A stretch of 64,000 bases of DNA from Acidovorax sp. SRB_14 (GCF_012932145.1 NZ_MWOK01000011.1:87695-151694); one strand, 5' to 3'; counted from the stretch's first letter, positions 42,889 to 54,574 are shown. Program-made: numbers and translations. The notes: a model not told the origin generated them from the sequence alone.

Positions 42889-43254
42889 TTATTTCTTCAG
42901 CGCTGCAGCACCCTTGCGCGGTCCCTTGCGGGTGCGGGCATTGGTGCGCGTACGCTGACCACGCATCGGCAGACCGCGGCGATGGCGGAACCCCCGATAG
43001 CAACCGATGTCCATCAAACGCTTGATGTTCATCGTTGTTTCACGGCGCAGGTCACCTTCGATGGTGAATTCGGCGATCTGGTCGCGAATTTTCTCGAGGT
43101 CAGCGTCCGTCAGATCCTTGATCTTCTTGGAATAGTCGATGCCACAAGCTTCACAGATCTTGCGTGCGCGCGTGCGCCCGATGCCAAAGATGGCGGTCAA
43201 GCCAATCTCAGCATGCTTGTGCGGCGGAATATTGATACCAGCGATACGTGCCAT
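42889..43254 (-). CDS. rpsM: 30S ribosomal protein S13
   Basis: 121 residues, [20 protein letters not shown] start, helix-two-turn-helix region [18 protein letters not shown] and basic tail [17 protein letters not shown]. It contacts the large subunit and tRNA at the head of 30S. Confidence 0.98.
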   Translation of the reverse strand: MARIAGINIPPHKHAEIGLTAIFGIGRTRARKICEACGIDYSKKIKDLTDADLEKIRDQIAEFTIEGDLRRETTMNIKRLMDIGCYRGFRHRRGLPMRGQRTRTNARTRKGPRKGAAALKK

Positions 43255-43278
43255 GTGCGTCCTCTAATACTTTCGTGA

Positions 43279-43392
43279 TCAACCCTGGCGCTGCTTGTGG
43301 CGCTGGTCGGTGCAGATCACACGCACAACGCCCTTGCGGCGGATGATCTTGCAGTTACGGCAGATTTTCTTGACCGAAGCCGAGACTCTCAT
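43279..43392 (-). CDS. rpmJ: 50S ribosomal protein L36
   Basis: 37 residues, [20 protein letters not shown] then [17 protein letters not shown], with the zinc ligands Cys11, Cys14, Cys27 and His32. This is the zinc-containing form of L36. Between secY and rpsM, where many relatives also carry infA; here only 162 bp without infA separate it from secY. Confidence 0.97.
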   Translation of the reverse strand: MRVSASVKKICRNCKIIRRKGVVRVICTDQRHKQRQG

Positions 43393-43554
43393 TTCATTCT
43401 CCTAAAACTGTTCATGCATTCCCGCCACCAAGGCCAAGAACACGGTCGTTGCCCGCGAAAGCTCGTGGGTCATTTAATTGACTAACCCGGTATTGTCCCA
43501 TGAAGTCCGCCGACGCCGTCATGGCGTCGACCGACACGCAGAAAACACCCCAAC

Positions 43555-44874
43555 TCAACCCGCGGCACCTGCCTTGAAGTTGGCCTTTTTCAGCAACGAT
43601 TCATATTGCTGCGACATCAAGTAGTTCTGCACCTGGGCCATGAAATCCATGGTGACCACTACGATGATCAGCAACGAAGTGCCGCCAAAGTAGAACGGAA
43701 CGTTGTACTTGAGGATCAGGAATTCGGGCAACAGGCACACGAAGGTGATGTACACCGCGCCTGCCAACGTCAACCGCACCAAGATCTTGTCAATGTAGCG
43801 GGCCGTCTGCTCACCTGGACGGATGCCGGGAATGAACGCACCACTCTTCTTGAGATTGTCTGCCGTTTCCCTGCTGTTAAACACCAAAGCGGTGTAGAAA
43901 AAGCAGAAAAACACGATGGCAGCCGCATAGAACATCACATAGATGGGTTGACCAGGGGTCAGAGCACCCGAGATGTCCTTCAACCAGCGCATGGACTCAC
44001 CCGCACTGAACCAGTTCACCACGGTGGCCGGCAGCAGGATGATCGACGAGGCGAAGATCGGCGGGATCACTCCAGCCATGTTCAGCTTCAGGGGCAAATG
44101 GGATGACTGACCGCCATACACCTTGTTGCCTACCTGGCGCCGCGCATAGTTCACCAGAATCTTCCGCTGTCCGCGCTCGACAAAGACCACGAAGTAGGTC
44201 ACCAATGCGACGACGATGACGATGAAGATCGCAGCAACAATGCTCATGGCCCCGGTGCGAACCAGTTCCAGCAGACCGCCAATCGAGCCCGGCAGTCCGG
44301 CGGCGATGCCTGCGAAGATCAGGATCGAAATACCGTTGCCCAAGCCACGCTCGGTGATCTGCTCGCCCAGCCACATCAGGAACATGGTGCCTGCCGTCAG
44401 GCTGACCACCGCTGTCATGCGAAAGCCAAATCCCGGTGCCAGAACCAAACCTGCAGAACTCTCCAGCGCTACGGCAATGCCCAGCGACTGGAACAGCGCC
44501 AAGCCCAAGGTGCCATAGCGGGTGTACTGGGTGATCTTGCGGCGCCCTGCCTCGCCTTCCTTCTTCAATTGCTCGAAGGTTGGAACGGCATAGGTCATGA
44601 GCTGCATGATGATCGACGCCGAGATATACGGCATGATCCCCAGTGCGAACACCGTGAAGCGCGACAAGGCGCCACCCGAGAACATGTTGAACAGGTTCAG
44701 AATGCCGCCCTGCTGGCCACTGAACAGCTGCTGGAGCTGCGTTGGATCGATTCCCGGAACGGGGATATGCGCCCCGACACGGTAAACAACCAACGCCAGC
44801 AAGAGAAAAACCAGTCGGCGACGCAGGTCGCCGAACTTGCCGGTCTTTGCAATTTGAGCTGCGTTAGTAGCCAC
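43555..44874 (-). CDS. secY: Protein translocase subunit SecY
   Basis: 439 residues with ten predicted membrane helices. Markers include [20 protein letters not shown], the plug region [33 protein letters not shown] cytosolic loop and [19 protein letters not shown]. Central channel of the Sec translocon. Encoded between rplO and rpmJ, as in most bacteria. Confidence 0.98.
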   Translation of the reverse strand: MATNAAQIAKTGKFGDLRRRLVFLLLALVVYRVGAHIPVPGIDPTQLQQLFSGQQGGILNLFNMFSGGALSRFTVFALGIMPYISASIIMQLMTYAVPTFEQLKKEGEAGRRKITQYTRYGTLGLALFQSLGIAVALESSAGLVLAPGFGFRMTAVVSLTAGTMFLMWLGEQITERGLGNGISILIFAGIAAGLPGSIGGLLELVRTGAMSIVAAIFIVIVVALVTYFVVFVERGQRKILVNYARRQVGNKVYGGQSSHLPLKLNMAGVIPPIFASSIILLPATVVNWFSAGESMRWLKDISGALTPGQPIYVMFYAAAIVFFCFFYTALVFNSRETADNLKKSGAFIPGIRPGEQTARYIDKILVRLTLAGAVYITFVCLLPEFLILKYNVPFYFGGTSLLIIVVVTMDFMAQVQNYLMSQQYESLLKKANFKAGAAG

Positions 44875-44892
44875 TGGTGCGTTCCTTCAGAC

Positions 44893-45324
44893 TCAGGCTA
44901 CGCTGCCACCAGCGGCTTCAATCGCTGCCTTGGCTCCAGCGGTTGCGCCGATGCCATTGAGCTTGACTGCCGTGCCGATTTCACCGCTCTTGATGACCTT
45001 GACCACACGGATCAGTTCACCGACGAGACCGGCTTGCTTGAGCGCCAGCATGTCCACTTCGGCCAGGCCGAGCTGGCCGAGGGCCGTCAGCGTGACTTCT
45101 GCATTGAACTTGAGCGTTTGCGACTTGAAGCCACGCTTGGGCAGACGGCGCTGCAGAGGCATTTGACCGCCTTCGAAGCCCACCTTGTGGTAGCCACCCG
45201 AACGCGACTTCTGACCCTTGTGGCCACGGCCAGCGGTCTTGCCCAGACCCGAGCCAATGCCCCGGCCCACGCGGCGCTTGGCGTGCTTGGCTCCGTCTGC
45301 GGGCTTGATGTTATTGAGTTCCAT
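44893..45324 (-). CDS. rplO: 50S ribosomal protein L15
   Basis: About 143 residues, [20 protein letters not shown] then [20 protein letters not shown] and [15 protein letters not shown]. The start is the second of two adjacent ATGs; GAGAGG lies upstream. Precedes secY by 18 bp. Confidence 0.97.
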   Translation of the reverse strand: MELNNIKPADGAKHAKRRVGRGIGSGLGKTAGRGHKGQKSRSGGYHKVGFEGGQMPLQRRLPKRGFKSQTLKFNAEVTLTALGQLGLAEVDMLALKQAGLVGELIRVVKVIKSGEIGTAVKLNGIGATAGAKAAIEAAGGSVA

Positions 45325-45334
45325 CATCGACCTC

Positions 45335-45517
45335 TCAGAGGATCTTGACCAGATAACTGATCTTGTTAATCATGCCGCGCACTTCAGGGCTGTCCTGGAG
45401 TTCGCTGACACTGTTGAGCTTGCGCAGGCCCAGACCACGCACGGTGGCGCGGTGGGATTCTTTCGTGCCGATCGGGCTGCGAACCAGCTGGATCTTCACG
45501 GTTTGTTGTGTAGACAT
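45335..45517 (-). CDS. rpmD: 50S ribosomal protein L30
   Basis: 60 residues, [20 protein letters not shown] with [23 protein letters not shown] 45517 has AGGAG at good spacing, so a GTG two codons upstream is not used. Between rpsE and rplO. Confidence 0.97.
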   Translation of the reverse strand: MSTQQTVKIQLVRSPIGTKESHRATVRGLGLRKLNSVSELQDSPEVRGMINKISYLVKIL

Positions 45518-45531
45518 TGTCACAGCTCCTG

Positions 45532-46050
45532 TCAGACGAAGAGGTCTTCGACCGATTTGCCGCGCTTGGCTGCCACGTCACCGGGGGTGGTGGAGTTGGT
45601 GAGCGCGTCAAACGTGGCACGGACCATGTTGTAAGGGTTGGAGGACCCGTGGCTCTTGGCCACGATATCCGTCATGCCCATCACTTCGAACACGGCGCGC
45701 ATGGGGCCGCCAGCGATGATGCCGGTACCCTTGGGGGCCGGTGCCATCATCACAAATGCTGCGCCATGGTGGCCCGTGACCTGGTGGTGGATGGTGCCGT
45801 TCTTGAGCGACACCTTGACCATGTTGCGACGGGCCTCTTCCATGGCCTTCTGCACTGCAGCCGGCACTTCCTTGGACTTGCCCTTGCCCATGCCGACGCG
45901 GCCATCGCCATCACCGACAACGGTCAAGGCAGCGAAACCAAGGATACGACCGCCCTTCACGACTTTGGTGACGCGGTTGACCGCGATCATCTTCTCGCGC
46001 ATTCCGTCGTCGGCACCTGCGTCTTGGACTCGGGGTTGAAATTTAGCCAT
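45532..46050 (-). CDS. rpsE: 30S ribosomal protein S5
   Basis: 172 residues with the double-stranded RNA-binding region [20 protein letters not shown] and [20 protein letters not shown], then [19 protein letters not shown]. Decoding-accuracy protein of 30S. Confidence 0.98.
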   Translation of the reverse strand: MAKFQPRVQDAGADDGMREKMIAVNRVTKVVKGGRILGFAALTVVGDGDGRVGMGKGKSKEVPAAVQKAMEEARRNMVKVSLKNGTIHHQVTGHHGAAFVMMAPAPKGTGIIAGGPMRAVFEVMGMTDIVAKSHGSSNPYNMVRATFDALTNSTTPGDVAAKRGKSVEDLFV

Positions 46051-46067
46051 TTTTTTATCCGTTCCGC

Positions 46068-46433
46068 TTAGAACTGCAGACCAGCCTCACGGGCGGCGTC
46101 GGCCAAAGCCTTGACGCGGCCGTGGTAGGCAAAACCTGCACGATCAAATGCAACCTTCTCAACGCCTGCGGCCTTGGCCTTTTCGGCGATGCGCTTACCG
46201 ATGATTTGCGCTGCGGCGGCATTGCCACCCTTGCCTGCGCCGCCGAGCGACTTGCGCACGTCGGCTTCGGCGGTGGAGGCAGCGGCGAGCACCTTGCTGC
46301 CGTCGCCCGAAATCACCGTAGCGTAAATATGGAGGTTCGTGCGGTTCACGGTCAGTCGCGCCACGCCTTGCTGTGCAATGCGGATGCGGGTCTGGCGTGC
46401 CCGACGAAGACGCTGCTCTTTCTTGGTCAACAT
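46068..46433 (-). CDS. rplR: 50S ribosomal protein L18
   Basis: 121 residues, [20 protein letters not shown] then [20 protein letters not shown] and [20 protein letters not shown]. 5S rRNA-binding protein. Confidence 0.98.
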   Translation of the reverse strand: MLTKKEQRLRRARQTRIRIAQQGVARLTVNRTNLHIYATVISGDGSKVLAAASTAEADVRKSLGGAGKGGNAAAAQIIGKRIAEKAKAAGVEKVAFDRAGFAYHGRVKALADAAREAGLQF

Positions 46434-46444
46434 AATGCAGCTCC

Positions 46445-46978
46445 TTATTTCTTCTTGGTCTCTTTGATCGTGATCTTTTCGCCCGTATAACGGATGCCCT
46501 TGCCCTTGTAAGGCTCGGGCGGACGAATAGCACGGATCTCGGCGGCGATCTGGCCGACCACCTGGCGGTTGGCGCCCTTGATCACCACTTCAGTGGGGGT
46601 CGGCGTGGCCACGGTGATGCCCGCGGGCATGACCTTGTTGACCGGGTGCGAGAAGCCCACGGACAGGTTCAGGTTGGCACCGCTGGCTTGCGCCTTGAAA
46701 CCCACGCCGATGAGCGTGAGCTTCTTTTCAAAGCCTGCGCTGACACCCTGCACCATGTTGTTGACCAACTGGCGAATGGTGCCGCTCATGGCATTGGCTT
46801 GGCGGGACGCATCGGCCGGCTCGAAAGAGAGCTTGCCGTCGGTGCTGGTCACTTTGACCAGCGCGTTTTGCGCCATGGACAGGAGACCGCCAGCGCCCTT
46901 GACGCTGATCTGGTCATCCTTGATCGACACATCCACGCCTGCGGGGATGGTGACCGGCATTTTTCCTACACGGGACAT
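46445..46978 (-). CDS. rplF: 50S ribosomal protein L6
   Basis: 177 residues, [20 protein letters not shown] start and C-terminal [20 protein letters not shown] followed by [10 protein letters not shown]. Binds near the factor-binding site of 50S. Confidence 0.98.
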   Translation of the reverse strand: MSRVGKMPVTIPAGVDVSIKDDQISVKGAGGLLSMAQNALVKVTSTDGKLSFEPADASRQANAMSGTIRQLVNNMVQGVSAGFEKKLTLIGVGFKAQASGANLNLSVGFSHPVNKVMPAGITVATPTPTEVVIKGANRQVVGQIAAEIRAIRPPEPYKGKGIRYTGEKITIKETKKK

Positions 46979-47003
46979 TTCAGTTTCTCCTCAATGTCTC
47001 GGG

Positions 47004-47399
47004 TTAAGCCACGTAGCAAAGAACTTCGCCACCGACACCGGTTGCGCGTGCTTTGCGGTCGGTCATCACACCCTTGGGGGTGGTGACAATTGCCACGCCG
47101 AGGCCATTCATGACCTGGGGGATGGCATCGCGACCCTTGTACACGCGCAGGCCAGGGCGGCTCACGCGCTCGATGCGCTCGATCACGGGGCGACCCGCGT
47201 AGTACTTCAGGGCGATTTCAATTTCAGATTTGCCGGCTTCGGTCTTGACCTGGAATCCGTCAATGTAGCCCTCGTCCTTCAGCACCTGGGCGATGGCGAT
47301 CTTCACTTTGGAAGATGGCACCACCACGGTGGCCTTGGAAACCATTTGGGCATTGCGGATGCGGGTCAGCAAGTCAGCGATGGGATCACTCATGCTCAT
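47004..47399 (-). CDS. rpsH: 30S ribosomal protein S8
   Basis: 131 residues, [20 protein letters not shown] with [20 protein letters not shown] and the C-terminal [18 protein letters not shown] precedes ATG 47399. In E. coli S8 represses the spc operon. Confidence 0.98.
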   Translation of the reverse strand: MSMSDPIADLLTRIRNAQMVSKATVVVPSSKVKIAIAQVLKDEGYIDGFQVKTEAGKSEIEIALKYYAGRPVIERIERVSRPGLRVYKGRDAIPQVMNGLGVAIVTTPKGVMTDRKARATGVGGEVLCYVA

Positions 47400-47419
47400 G
47401 TTGTATCTCTCCTGCCTGC

Positions 47420-47725
47420 TTACCAGCTGGCCTTGGTGACACCGGGGATGTCGCCTGCGAAAGCCAGTTCGCGGATCTTGGCGCGGGCCAAGCCGAATTG
47501 ACGGAAAGTACCGCGGGGGCGACCGGTGATTTCGCAACGGTTGCGCTGGCGCGTCGGGTTGGCATTGCGTGGGAGCTTCTGCAAGCCCAGGCGGGCTGCT
47601 TCACGCTCTTCGTCGCTGCGCTTGACGTCGGTGGCGATAGCCTTCAGTTCAGCGTGCTTCGCTGCATACTTGGCCACCAGTTTTTCGCGCTTGAGTTCGC
47701 GCTGGATCAGAGCTACTTTAGCCAT
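47420..47725 (-). CDS. rpsN: 30S ribosomal protein S14
   Basis: 101 residues, [20 protein letters not shown] with [20 protein letters not shown] and [16 protein letters not shown]. Zinc-free long form of S14. Confidence 0.97.
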   Translation of the reverse strand: MAKVALIQRELKREKLVAKYAAKHAELKAIATDVKRSDEEREAARLGLQKLPRNANPTRQRNRCEITGRPRGTFRQFGLARAKIRELAFAGDIPGVTKASW

Positions 47726-47733
47726 ACGCTGCC

Positions 47734-48273
47734 TCAGTTCTTGAACGGAAAACGGAAGCCAGCGAGCAGTGCCTTGCACTCTTCGTCAGACGTAGCCGTC
47801 GTGGTGATGCTGATATTGAGACCGCGCAGGGCGTCGACCTTGTCGTACTCAATTTCAGGGAAGATGATCTGCTCTTTCACGCCGACGTTGTAGTTGCCGC
47901 GGCCGTCGAAAGCGCGTCCGGAGATACCGCGGAAGTCACGCACACGGGGCAGGGCCACGGTGACGAAACGGTCGAGGAATTCGTACATCTGAACGCCGCG
48001 CAGGGTAACCATGCAACCGATGGCCTGGCCTTCGCGGATCTTGAAACCGGCGATAGCCTTCTTGGCCTTGGTGACCACGGGCTTCTGGCCGGCGATCTTG
48101 GTCAGGTCGGCAACTGCGTTGTCCATGACCTTCTTGTCTGCGACTGCTTCGCTCACACCCATGTTGAGCGTGATCTTGGTCAGGCGCGGAACCTGCATAG
48201 GCGAGGTGTAACCGAACTGCTCCATCAGGGCAGGGGCCACTTTTTCGCGGTAGTGTTGTTGGAGTCGTGCCAT
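47734..48273 (-). CDS. rplE: 50S ribosomal protein L5
   Basis: 179 residues, [20 protein letters not shown] with [20 protein letters not shown] and [20 protein letters not shown]. 5S rRNA-binding protein. Confidence 0.98.
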   Translation of the reverse strand: MARLQQHYREKVAPALMEQFGYTSPMQVPRLTKITLNMGVSEAVADKKVMDNAVADLTKIAGQKPVVTKAKKAIAGFKIREGQAIGCMVTLRGVQMYEFLDRFVTVALPRVRDFRGISGRAFDGRGNYNVGVKEQIIFPEIEYDKVDALRGLNISITTTATSDEECKALLAGFRFPFKN

Positions 48274-48283
48274 TTTTTACCCC

Positions 48284-48604
48284 TTAGGCCGTCTTGATTT
48301 CAGCGCCGCTGGACTTGAACACGCGCACGTGCTTGCCATCCGCCTGCAGCTTGATACCGACGCGGTCACCCTTGCCCGTGGCGGCGTTGAAGATCGCCAC
48401 GTTGGACTGGTGGATCGGCATCGCCTTTTCCACGATGCCGCCGGTCGTACCCTTCATGGGGTTTGGCTTGACGTGCTTCTTGACCAGGTTGATGCCATCC
48501 ACCACCAGGTGGGAGTCATCCTTGCGCAGCGAAACCACGCCACGCTTGCCCTTGTCGCGCCCGGTGATCACGACGACTTCGTCGCCCTTGCGAATCTTGT
48601 TCAT
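48284..48604 (-). CDS. rplX: 50S ribosomal protein L24
   Basis: 106 residues, [20 protein letters not shown] (KOW motif) and [20 protein letters not shown]. Assembly initiator of 50S. Between rplN and rplE. Confidence 0.98.
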   Translation of the reverse strand: MNKIRKGDEVVVITGRDKGKRGVVSLRKDDSHLVVDGINLVKKHVKPNPMKGTTGGIVEKAMPIHQSNVAIFNAATGKGDRVGIKLQADGKHVRVFKSSGAEIKTA

Positions 48605-48614
48605 CGCACCGTCC

Positions 48615-48983
48615 TTAGAGAACTTCAGGAGCCAGGGACACGATCTTCATGAACTTTTCGGTGCGCAGCTCGCGCGTCACCGGTCCAAAGATACGGGTGC
48701 CAATGGGCTCCAGCTTTGCATTGAGCAACACCGCAGCGTTGCCATCGAATTTCACGAGCGAGCCATCGCCACGGCGAATGCCCTTGGCGGTGCGCACCAC
48801 CACAGCACTGTAGACCTCGCCTTTTTTGACGCGGCCACGGGGTGCGGCTTCCTTGACGCTCACCTTGATAATGTCACCCACGCTGGCGTAACGACGACGC
48901 GAACCGCCGAGCACCTTGATGCACAGGACGGACTTCGCGCCGGTGTTGTCGGCAACGTCTAACCGAGTTTCTGTCTGGATCAT
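48615..48983 (-). CDS. rplN: 50S ribosomal protein L14
   Basis: 122 residues, [20 protein letters not shown] with [19 protein letters not shown] and [20 protein letters not shown]. First ribosomal gene of this block; rpsQ and the S10 operon, which usually precede rplN, are replaced upstream by glpD in the same orientation. Confidence 0.98.
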   Translation of the reverse strand: MIQTETRLDVADNTGAKSVLCIKVLGGSRRRYASVGDIIKVSVKEAAPRGRVKKGEVYSAVVVRTAKGIRRGDGSLVKFDGNAAVLLNAKLEPIGTRIFGPVTRELRTEKFMKIVSLAPEVL

Positions 48984-49115
48984 TTCAATATTCCCAACTT
49001 GCACCAGAAGACAAACAGCCCCAGAGAACTTCTCAAGGGCCGGAGATCAGCCAGTCAGTCTTGGGCCCGTCGTCCACGCCGCAAACCATTTGCAGCGCTT
49101 CCTGCTGGGCAGAAA

Positions 49116-49172
49116 CTTCGCTTTTTTAACAGCGAAGCCCGCTATTTTTGCAAAAAACGCAAGCGCCGTCAA
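49116..49172 (-). promoter_or_regulatory. Predicted spc-operon promoter and leader hairpin
   Basis: On the minus strand TTGACG (49172-49167) and AAAAAT (49149-49144) are separated by 17 bp, a plausible sigma-70 promoter just beyond the glpD stop. The leader then contains the hairpin CTTCGCT/AGCGAAG (49137-49131 with 49122-49116), about 130 bp before rplN. It could drive the ribosomal operon independently of glpD. Confidence 0.45.
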
Positions 49173-49189
49173 GCACTTTGCGCGCCGAC

Positions 49190-50782
49190 TCAGGCCGGGA
49201 CGTGCAAATACTGCGCGGTCAGGGCGACAAACGCGTCCAGCTGCGGGTCGGCACCGGTCTCCTGCTCCAGCAGCGCGGCCACGGCCGGCGCGAGCGCCGC
49301 GGCCTCGCGCGCGTCGAGGAACAGCAGGCGCCAGCGCCGCGCCAGCACGTCTTCGACGGTGCGGGCGTATTCGTGGCGCGCCGCAAAGCGCACCATGGCC
49401 TCGGTGATGCCGGCGCCCAGCAGCGTATCGGCGCCGGGCAGCTGGCGCGCGGCGTCGGCTTCCGAGCCATAGGAGTGCCAGCCTTGGGCATCGCACATGC
49501 GGTGCCGCACCGGCCCGGTGGGCGCGCCCACCAGGGGCAGGTGGACGGTGACACCGCCCGGGCGCACATCGAGCAGGCCCGAGCTGAAGCATTTTTGCAA
49601 CACATCCTCGGCCATCGCGCGGTAGGTGGTCCATTTGCCGCCCGTCACGGTGACCAGGCCGCTTTTGCTGGCCAGCACGGTGTGCTCGCGGCTCAGGCTC
49701 TTGGTGTGGTTGCCGTCGTCGTCCTGGGGCTTGACCAGCGGGCGCAGGCCCACCCAGAGGCTGCGGATGTCCTGCGCCGTGGGCGCGCGGCTGAGGTAGC
49801 GCGCCGATTCGCGCAGGATGAAGTCCACTTCCTCGTGGAACGGCAGCGGTTCGTACTCGATGTTGTGGCGCGGGCTGTCGGTGGTGCCGAGGATCAGCTT
49901 GCCCAGCCACGGCACGGCAAACAGCACGCGCCCGTCGGCCGTTTTGGGCACCATGAGCGCGTGGCTGGACGGCAGGAACTCGCGGTCGACGACGATGTGC
50001 ACGCCCTGGCTCGGCGCCACGATCGGCTTGACCGACCGGCCCGTGGCCTCGCCGTCCTGCTGGCGCAGCGCGTCGACCCAGACGCCCGTGGCATTGACCA
50101 CGCAGCGCGCGCGCAGCGTATGGCGCTGGCCGGTTTCCGTGTCCTCGCAGACCACACCGGCGATGCGCCCGTCCTCGTGCACCAGCTCCTTGGCGGCGCA
50201 GTAGTTGACCAGCAGCGCGCCGCGGCTGGCGGCCGTGCGTGCCAGCGCAAGCGCCAGGCGCGCATCGTCGAACTGGCCGTCCCAGTATTTGACGCCGCCC
50301 TTGAGCCCGGCGGCGCGCGCCGTGGGCAGGCACTGGAGGGTGCGCTCGCGCCCGAGGAATTCGGTCGCGCCGAGCCCGGCCTTGCCCGCGAGCGCGTCGT
50401 ACATCTTCAGGCCGACGCCGTAGAACGGCGACTCCCAGCAGTGGTAGGACGGCATGACGAACGCCAGCGGCTGCGCCAAGTGCGGTGCGTTGTGCAGCAA
50501 GGTCGTGCGCTCGTGCAGCGCCTCGCGCACCAGCGCGATATTGCCCTGCGCCAGGTAGCGCACGCCACCGTGCACTAATTTTGTAGCGCGCGAAGACGTG
50601 CCCTTGGCGAAGTCGTGCGACTCGATCAGCGCCACGCTGAAGCCGCGCGCCGCCGCGTCCAGCGCCACGCCCAGGCCCGTGGCCCCGCCGCCGATGACGA
50701 CCAGGTCGTAGACACGCGGCTGCGCCAGTTGCGCCAACAGGTCGGCGCGGCGGGTGGGTAACGGCAGTGGAACAGTGGTCAT
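49190..50782 (-). CDS. glpD: Aerobic glycerol-3-phosphate dehydrogenase
   Basis: A 530-residue FAD enzyme of the inner membrane face that oxidises sn-glycerol 3-phosphate to dihydroxyacetone phosphate and passes electrons to quinone. The FAD motif is VVIGGGATGLGVALDAAARG; GTSSRATKLVHGGVRYLAQG and VTGGKWTTYRAMAEDVL are family signatures. The start MTTVPLPLPTRRADLL at 50782 fits family length; the frame is open further upstream into the promoter. Divergent from glpR. Confidence 0.95.
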   Translation of the reverse strand: MTTVPLPLPTRRADLLAQLAQPRVYDLVVIGGGATGLGVALDAAARGFSVALIESHDFAKGTSSRATKLVHGGVRYLAQGNIALVREALHERTTLLHNAPHLAQPLAFVMPSYHCWESPFYGVGLKMYDALAGKAGLGATEFLGRERTLQCLPTARAAGLKGGVKYWDGQFDDARLALALARTAASRGALLVNYCAAKELVHEDGRIAGVVCEDTETGQRHTLRARCVVNATGVWVDALRQQDGEATGRSVKPIVAPSQGVHIVVDREFLPSSHALMVPKTADGRVLFAVPWLGKLILGTTDSPRHNIEYEPLPFHEEVDFILRESARYLSRAPTAQDIRSLWVGLRPLVKPQDDDGNHTKSLSREHTVLASKSGLVTVTGGKWTTYRAMAEDVLQKCFSSGLLDVRPGGVTVHLPLVGAPTGPVRHRMCDAQGWHSYGSEADAARQLPGADTLLGAGITEAMVRFAARHEYARTVEDVLARRWRLLFLDAREAAALAPAVAALLEQETGADPQLDAFVALTAQYLHVPA

Positions 50783-51185
50783 GGAGCAAACATCCCTGCG
50801 CGAACGCATGAGGAGAAAAATTGGAGGGTTACCCTCTGTCACGATTGTGCCCCGATCAGCGCCAGCGCTGCCGGGAGGCGACCGCCCAGAGGATTCATCA
50901 AAAAAGTGAGCTGCCAGCGATTGTGTTGACCTGGTTTCGTGGTGATTTCTATCGGAAACCGAATAAAGGCATACGCTGTCTGCTATCAATTAAGGAGCAA
51001 GCCAGCCGTGGACCCGGCATGGGCCAGGCCCGCCGGGCGCACGCCGTCGGCGCACACGCTGCTCTCAGGCGTTGGGCGGCGCCTGGCGCCGCCCTATTTT
51101 CGATATTTTTCATTTTTTGTTCTTTTTGGTTCGTATTAAACCAATACTACCGCCTGGAATTTTCTTTTTCGTTCGATTGAAAGCC
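50783..51185. promoter_or_regulatory. Divergent glpD-glpR regulatory region
   Basis: A 403-bp non-coding stretch. It contains the palindrome GAGGGTTACCCTC (50824-50836) close to glpD and an unusually T-rich block at about 51095-51180 with several TTTCG/TTCG elements just before glpR, candidate sites for a DeoR-type repressor. No small gene is supported here. Confidence 0.4.
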
Positions 51186-51983
51186 ATGGCCCCCCGTTCA
51201 GCCCCCACCGATGCCCGCGTGAACGCCCCTCCCCGCCACCTGCGGCTGCTCGAGGAAGTGCGCGCCCGGCAGTCCGCCACCGTCGAGCAGCTGGCCGACA
51301 CCCTGGGCGTGACCTTGCAGACCGTGCGCCGCGACGTGCAGCGCCTGGCCGAGGCCGGGCTGCTCATGCGCTTCCACGGCGGCGTGCGCGTGCCCAGCTC
51401 GACGGTCGAGAACCTCGCGCACACGCAGCGCGAGGCGCTGCACGCCGCGGGCAAGGCGCGCATCGCGCAGGCCGTGGCGCAGCAGGTGCCGCACGGCTGC
51501 TCGCTGATCCTCAACATCGGCACCACCACCGAGGCCGTGGCCCGGGCGCTGCTGCAGCACCGGGGCCTGCGCGTGATCACGAACCACCTCAACGTGGCCG
51601 CCATCCTCAGCAGCAACCCCGACTGCGAAGTGATCGTCGCCGGCGGCGTGGTGCGCGCGACCGACCGCGGCATCGTCGGCGAGTCGGCGGTGGACTTCAT
51701 GCGCCAGTTCAAGGTCGACATCGCGGTTATCGGCATCTCGGGCATCGAGGCCGACGGCTCGCTGCGCGACTACGACTACCGCGAGGTCAAGGTGGCGCAA
51801 ACCATCATCGAGCACGCGCGCGAGGTCTGGCTGGCCGCCGACCACAGCAAGTTCCACCGCCCTGCCCTGGTGCAGCTGGCGACGCTGGCGCAGATCGACC
51901 GCCTGTTCACCGACGCGCCCCCGCCCGAGCCCTTTCCTGCGCTGCTGCACGAGGCGCAGGTCGCCTGCACCGTGGCGGGATGA
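51186..51983 (+). CDS. glpR: DeoR-family glycerol-3-phosphate repressor GlpR
   Basis: A 265-residue DeoR regulator. N-terminal HTH includes RHLRLLEEVRARQSATVEQL and TLQTVRRDVQRLAEAGLLMR; the DeoR sugar-phosphate sensor domain has ILNIGTTTEAVARAL and DIAVIGISGIEADGSLRDYD. Between glpD and glpK, it is expected to repress both and to be released by glycerol 3-phosphate. The ATG at 51186 is preferred; an upstream TTG would extend into the T-rich promoter. Confidence 0.9.
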   Translation: MAPRSAPTDARVNAPPRHLRLLEEVRARQSATVEQLADTLGVTLQTVRRDVQRLAEAGLLMRFHGGVRVPSSTVENLAHTQREALHAAGKARIAQAVAQQVPHGCSLILNIGTTTEAVARALLQHRGLRVITNHLNVAAILSSNPDCEVIVAGGVVRATDRGIVGESAVDFMRQFKVDIAVIGISGIEADGSLRDYDYREVKVAQTIIEHAREVWLAADHSKFHRPALVQLATLAQIDRLFTDAPPPEPFPALLHEAQVACTVAG

Positions 51984-51984
51984 C

Positions 51985-52125
51985 GGATACCCCCTGCGTC
52001 GCTTCGCGCCTTCCCCCCCCAGGGGGACGACGCCAGCGCGGCGGGGCGGCCCTTGCGCGGCGTCCGCTGGCCTGGGCCGTGCCCGTTTCGAGCGCTGCGG
52101 GAGCCCACCGCACCATGAAACCTTG
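51985..52125. repeat. GC-rich imperfect inverted repeat between glpR and glpK
   Basis: CCCCCTGCGTCGCTTCGCGC, a C8 tract, AGGGGGACGACGCCAGCGCG and GCGTCCGCTGGCC form overlapping inverted segments. Similar intergenic blocks are, to my knowledge, common in Comamonadaceae. It could end glpR transcription. Confidence 0.45.
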
Positions 52126-52139
52126 ATACCTTCTGCACC

Positions 52140-53633
52140 ATGACCTACCTTCTCGCCCTCGACCAAGGCACCTCCAGCTCGCGCAGCATCGTGTTCGATG
52201 CGCGCGGCAGCATCGTCGCCCAGGCGCAGCTCGAGCTGCCGCAGATCTACCCGCGCCCCGGCTGGGTCGAACACGACCCGATGGAGATCTGGCGCACCCA
52301 GCGCGCCACCGCACAGGCGGCGCTGGCCCAGGCCGGCATTGCCGCAAGCGCCGTGCGCGCGGTTGGCATCACCAACCAGCGCGAGACCACCGTGCTCTGG
52401 AACCGCGCCACCGGCCAGCCGCTGCACCACGCGATCGTCTGGCAGGACCGCCGCGCCGAGCCCGCCTGCGCCGACCTGCGCGCGCGCGGCCTGGCTGCCA
52501 CCGTCCAGCAGAAGACCGGGCTGCTGATCGATGCGTACTTCTCGGGCACCAAGCTGCAGTGGCTGCTCGACCATGTGCCCGGCGCGCGCGCACAGGCCGA
52601 GCGCGGCGAGCTGGCCTTTGGCACGGTCGACAGCTGGCTGGTCTGGAACCTCACGCAGGGCGCGCGCCACGTGACCGACGTGAGCAACGCCAGCCGCACC
52701 ATGCTGTTCAATGTGCACACCAACCGGTGGGACGACGAGCTGCTGGCGCTGCTGCGCATTCCGCGCGCGCTGATGCCCGAGGTGCTGCCGTCGGCGGCCG
52801 ACTTCGGCCACACGCACGCCGACGTGCTGGGCAGCGCGATCGCCATCGGCGGCGTGGCCGGCGACCAGCAGAGCGCGCTGTTTGGCCAGGCGTGTTTTTC
52901 CGCCGGCATGGCCAAGAACACCTATGGCACGGGGTGCTTCACGCTGATGCACACCGGCGAGCGCTTCCAGACCTCGACCAACGGCCTGCTGACGACCAGC
53001 GCCGCGCAGACCAGCGCGCGGCCCGAATTCGCTATGGAGGGCAGCGTGTTCGTCGGCGGCGCCGTGGTGCAGTGGCTGCGCGACGGCCTGCGCGCCATCG
53101 ATTCGAGCAGCGAGGTGCAGGCGCTGGCCGAGAGCGTGCCCGACGCGGGCGGCGTGGTGATGGTGCCGGCCTTCACGGGCCTGGGCGCGCCGTACTGGAA
53201 GCCCGAGGCCCGCGGCAGCATCACGGGCCTGACGCGCGGCACGACGCTCGCGCACATCGCGCGCGCCGCGCTCGAGAGCATCGCCTACCAGAGCGCCGCG
53301 CTCCTGCAGGCCATGGGCCGCGACGCCGTGGCCGCGGGCGGGCGGCCGGTGAGCGAGCTGCGCGTGGACGGCGGCGCCTGCGTCAACGACCTGCTGATGC
53401 AGTTCCAGGCCGACCTGCTGGGCATTCCGGTGGTGCGCCCCGCCGTCATCGAGACCACGGCGCTGGGCGCGGCCTACCTGGCCGGGCTCTCGAGCGGCGT
53501 CTATGCGGACACCGACGAGCTGGCGCAGCTGTGGCGCGCCGAGCGCCGCTTCCTGCCCACCATGGCCGCGGCGCAGGCGCAAGAGCGCATGGCGCACTGG
53601 GAACACGCGGTGCGCCAGGCCACGCTCGCGTAG
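52140..53633 (+). CDS. glpK: Glycerol kinase
   Basis: A 497-residue FGGY-family kinase converting glycerol to sn-glycerol 3-phosphate with [19 protein letters not shown] is the phosphate-binding N-terminus, [17 protein letters not shown] and VWQDRR contact glycerol, and [17 protein letters not shown] and [15 protein letters not shown] are family signatures. Transcribed after glpR. No glycerol facilitator gene is seen in the window. Confidence 0.96.
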   Translation: MTYLLALDQGTSSSRSIVFDARGSIVAQAQLELPQIYPRPGWVEHDPMEIWRTQRATAQAALAQAGIAASAVRAVGITNQRETTVLWNRATGQPLHHAIVWQDRRAEPACADLRARGLAATVQQKTGLLIDAYFSGTKLQWLLDHVPGARAQAERGELAFGTVDSWLVWNLTQGARHVTDVSNASRTMLFNVHTNRWDDELLALLRIPRALMPEVLPSAADFGHTHADVLGSAIAIGGVAGDQQSALFGQACFSAGMAKNTYGTGCFTLMHTGERFQTSTNGLLTTSAAQTSARPEFAMEGSVFVGGAVVQWLRDGLRAIDSSSEVQALAESVPDAGGVVMVPAFTGLGAPYWKPEARGSITGLTRGTTLAHIARAALESIAYQSAALLQAMGRDAVAAGGRPVSELRVDGGACVNDLLMQFQADLLGIPVVRPAVIETTALGAAYLAGLSSGVYADTDELAQLWRAERRFLPTMAAAQAQERMAHWEHAVRQATLA

Positions 53634-53703
53634 GCCGGTGGCGGCGGCCGCTTCGGGCGCGCGAGCCGCTACCATGGATGCCCCATTTTGCCGACCTTCC
53701 GCC

Positions 53704-54546
<843 letters not shown>

Positions 54547-54574
54547 TTTTCAGATGAAATCCGGCTCCAGCGCT

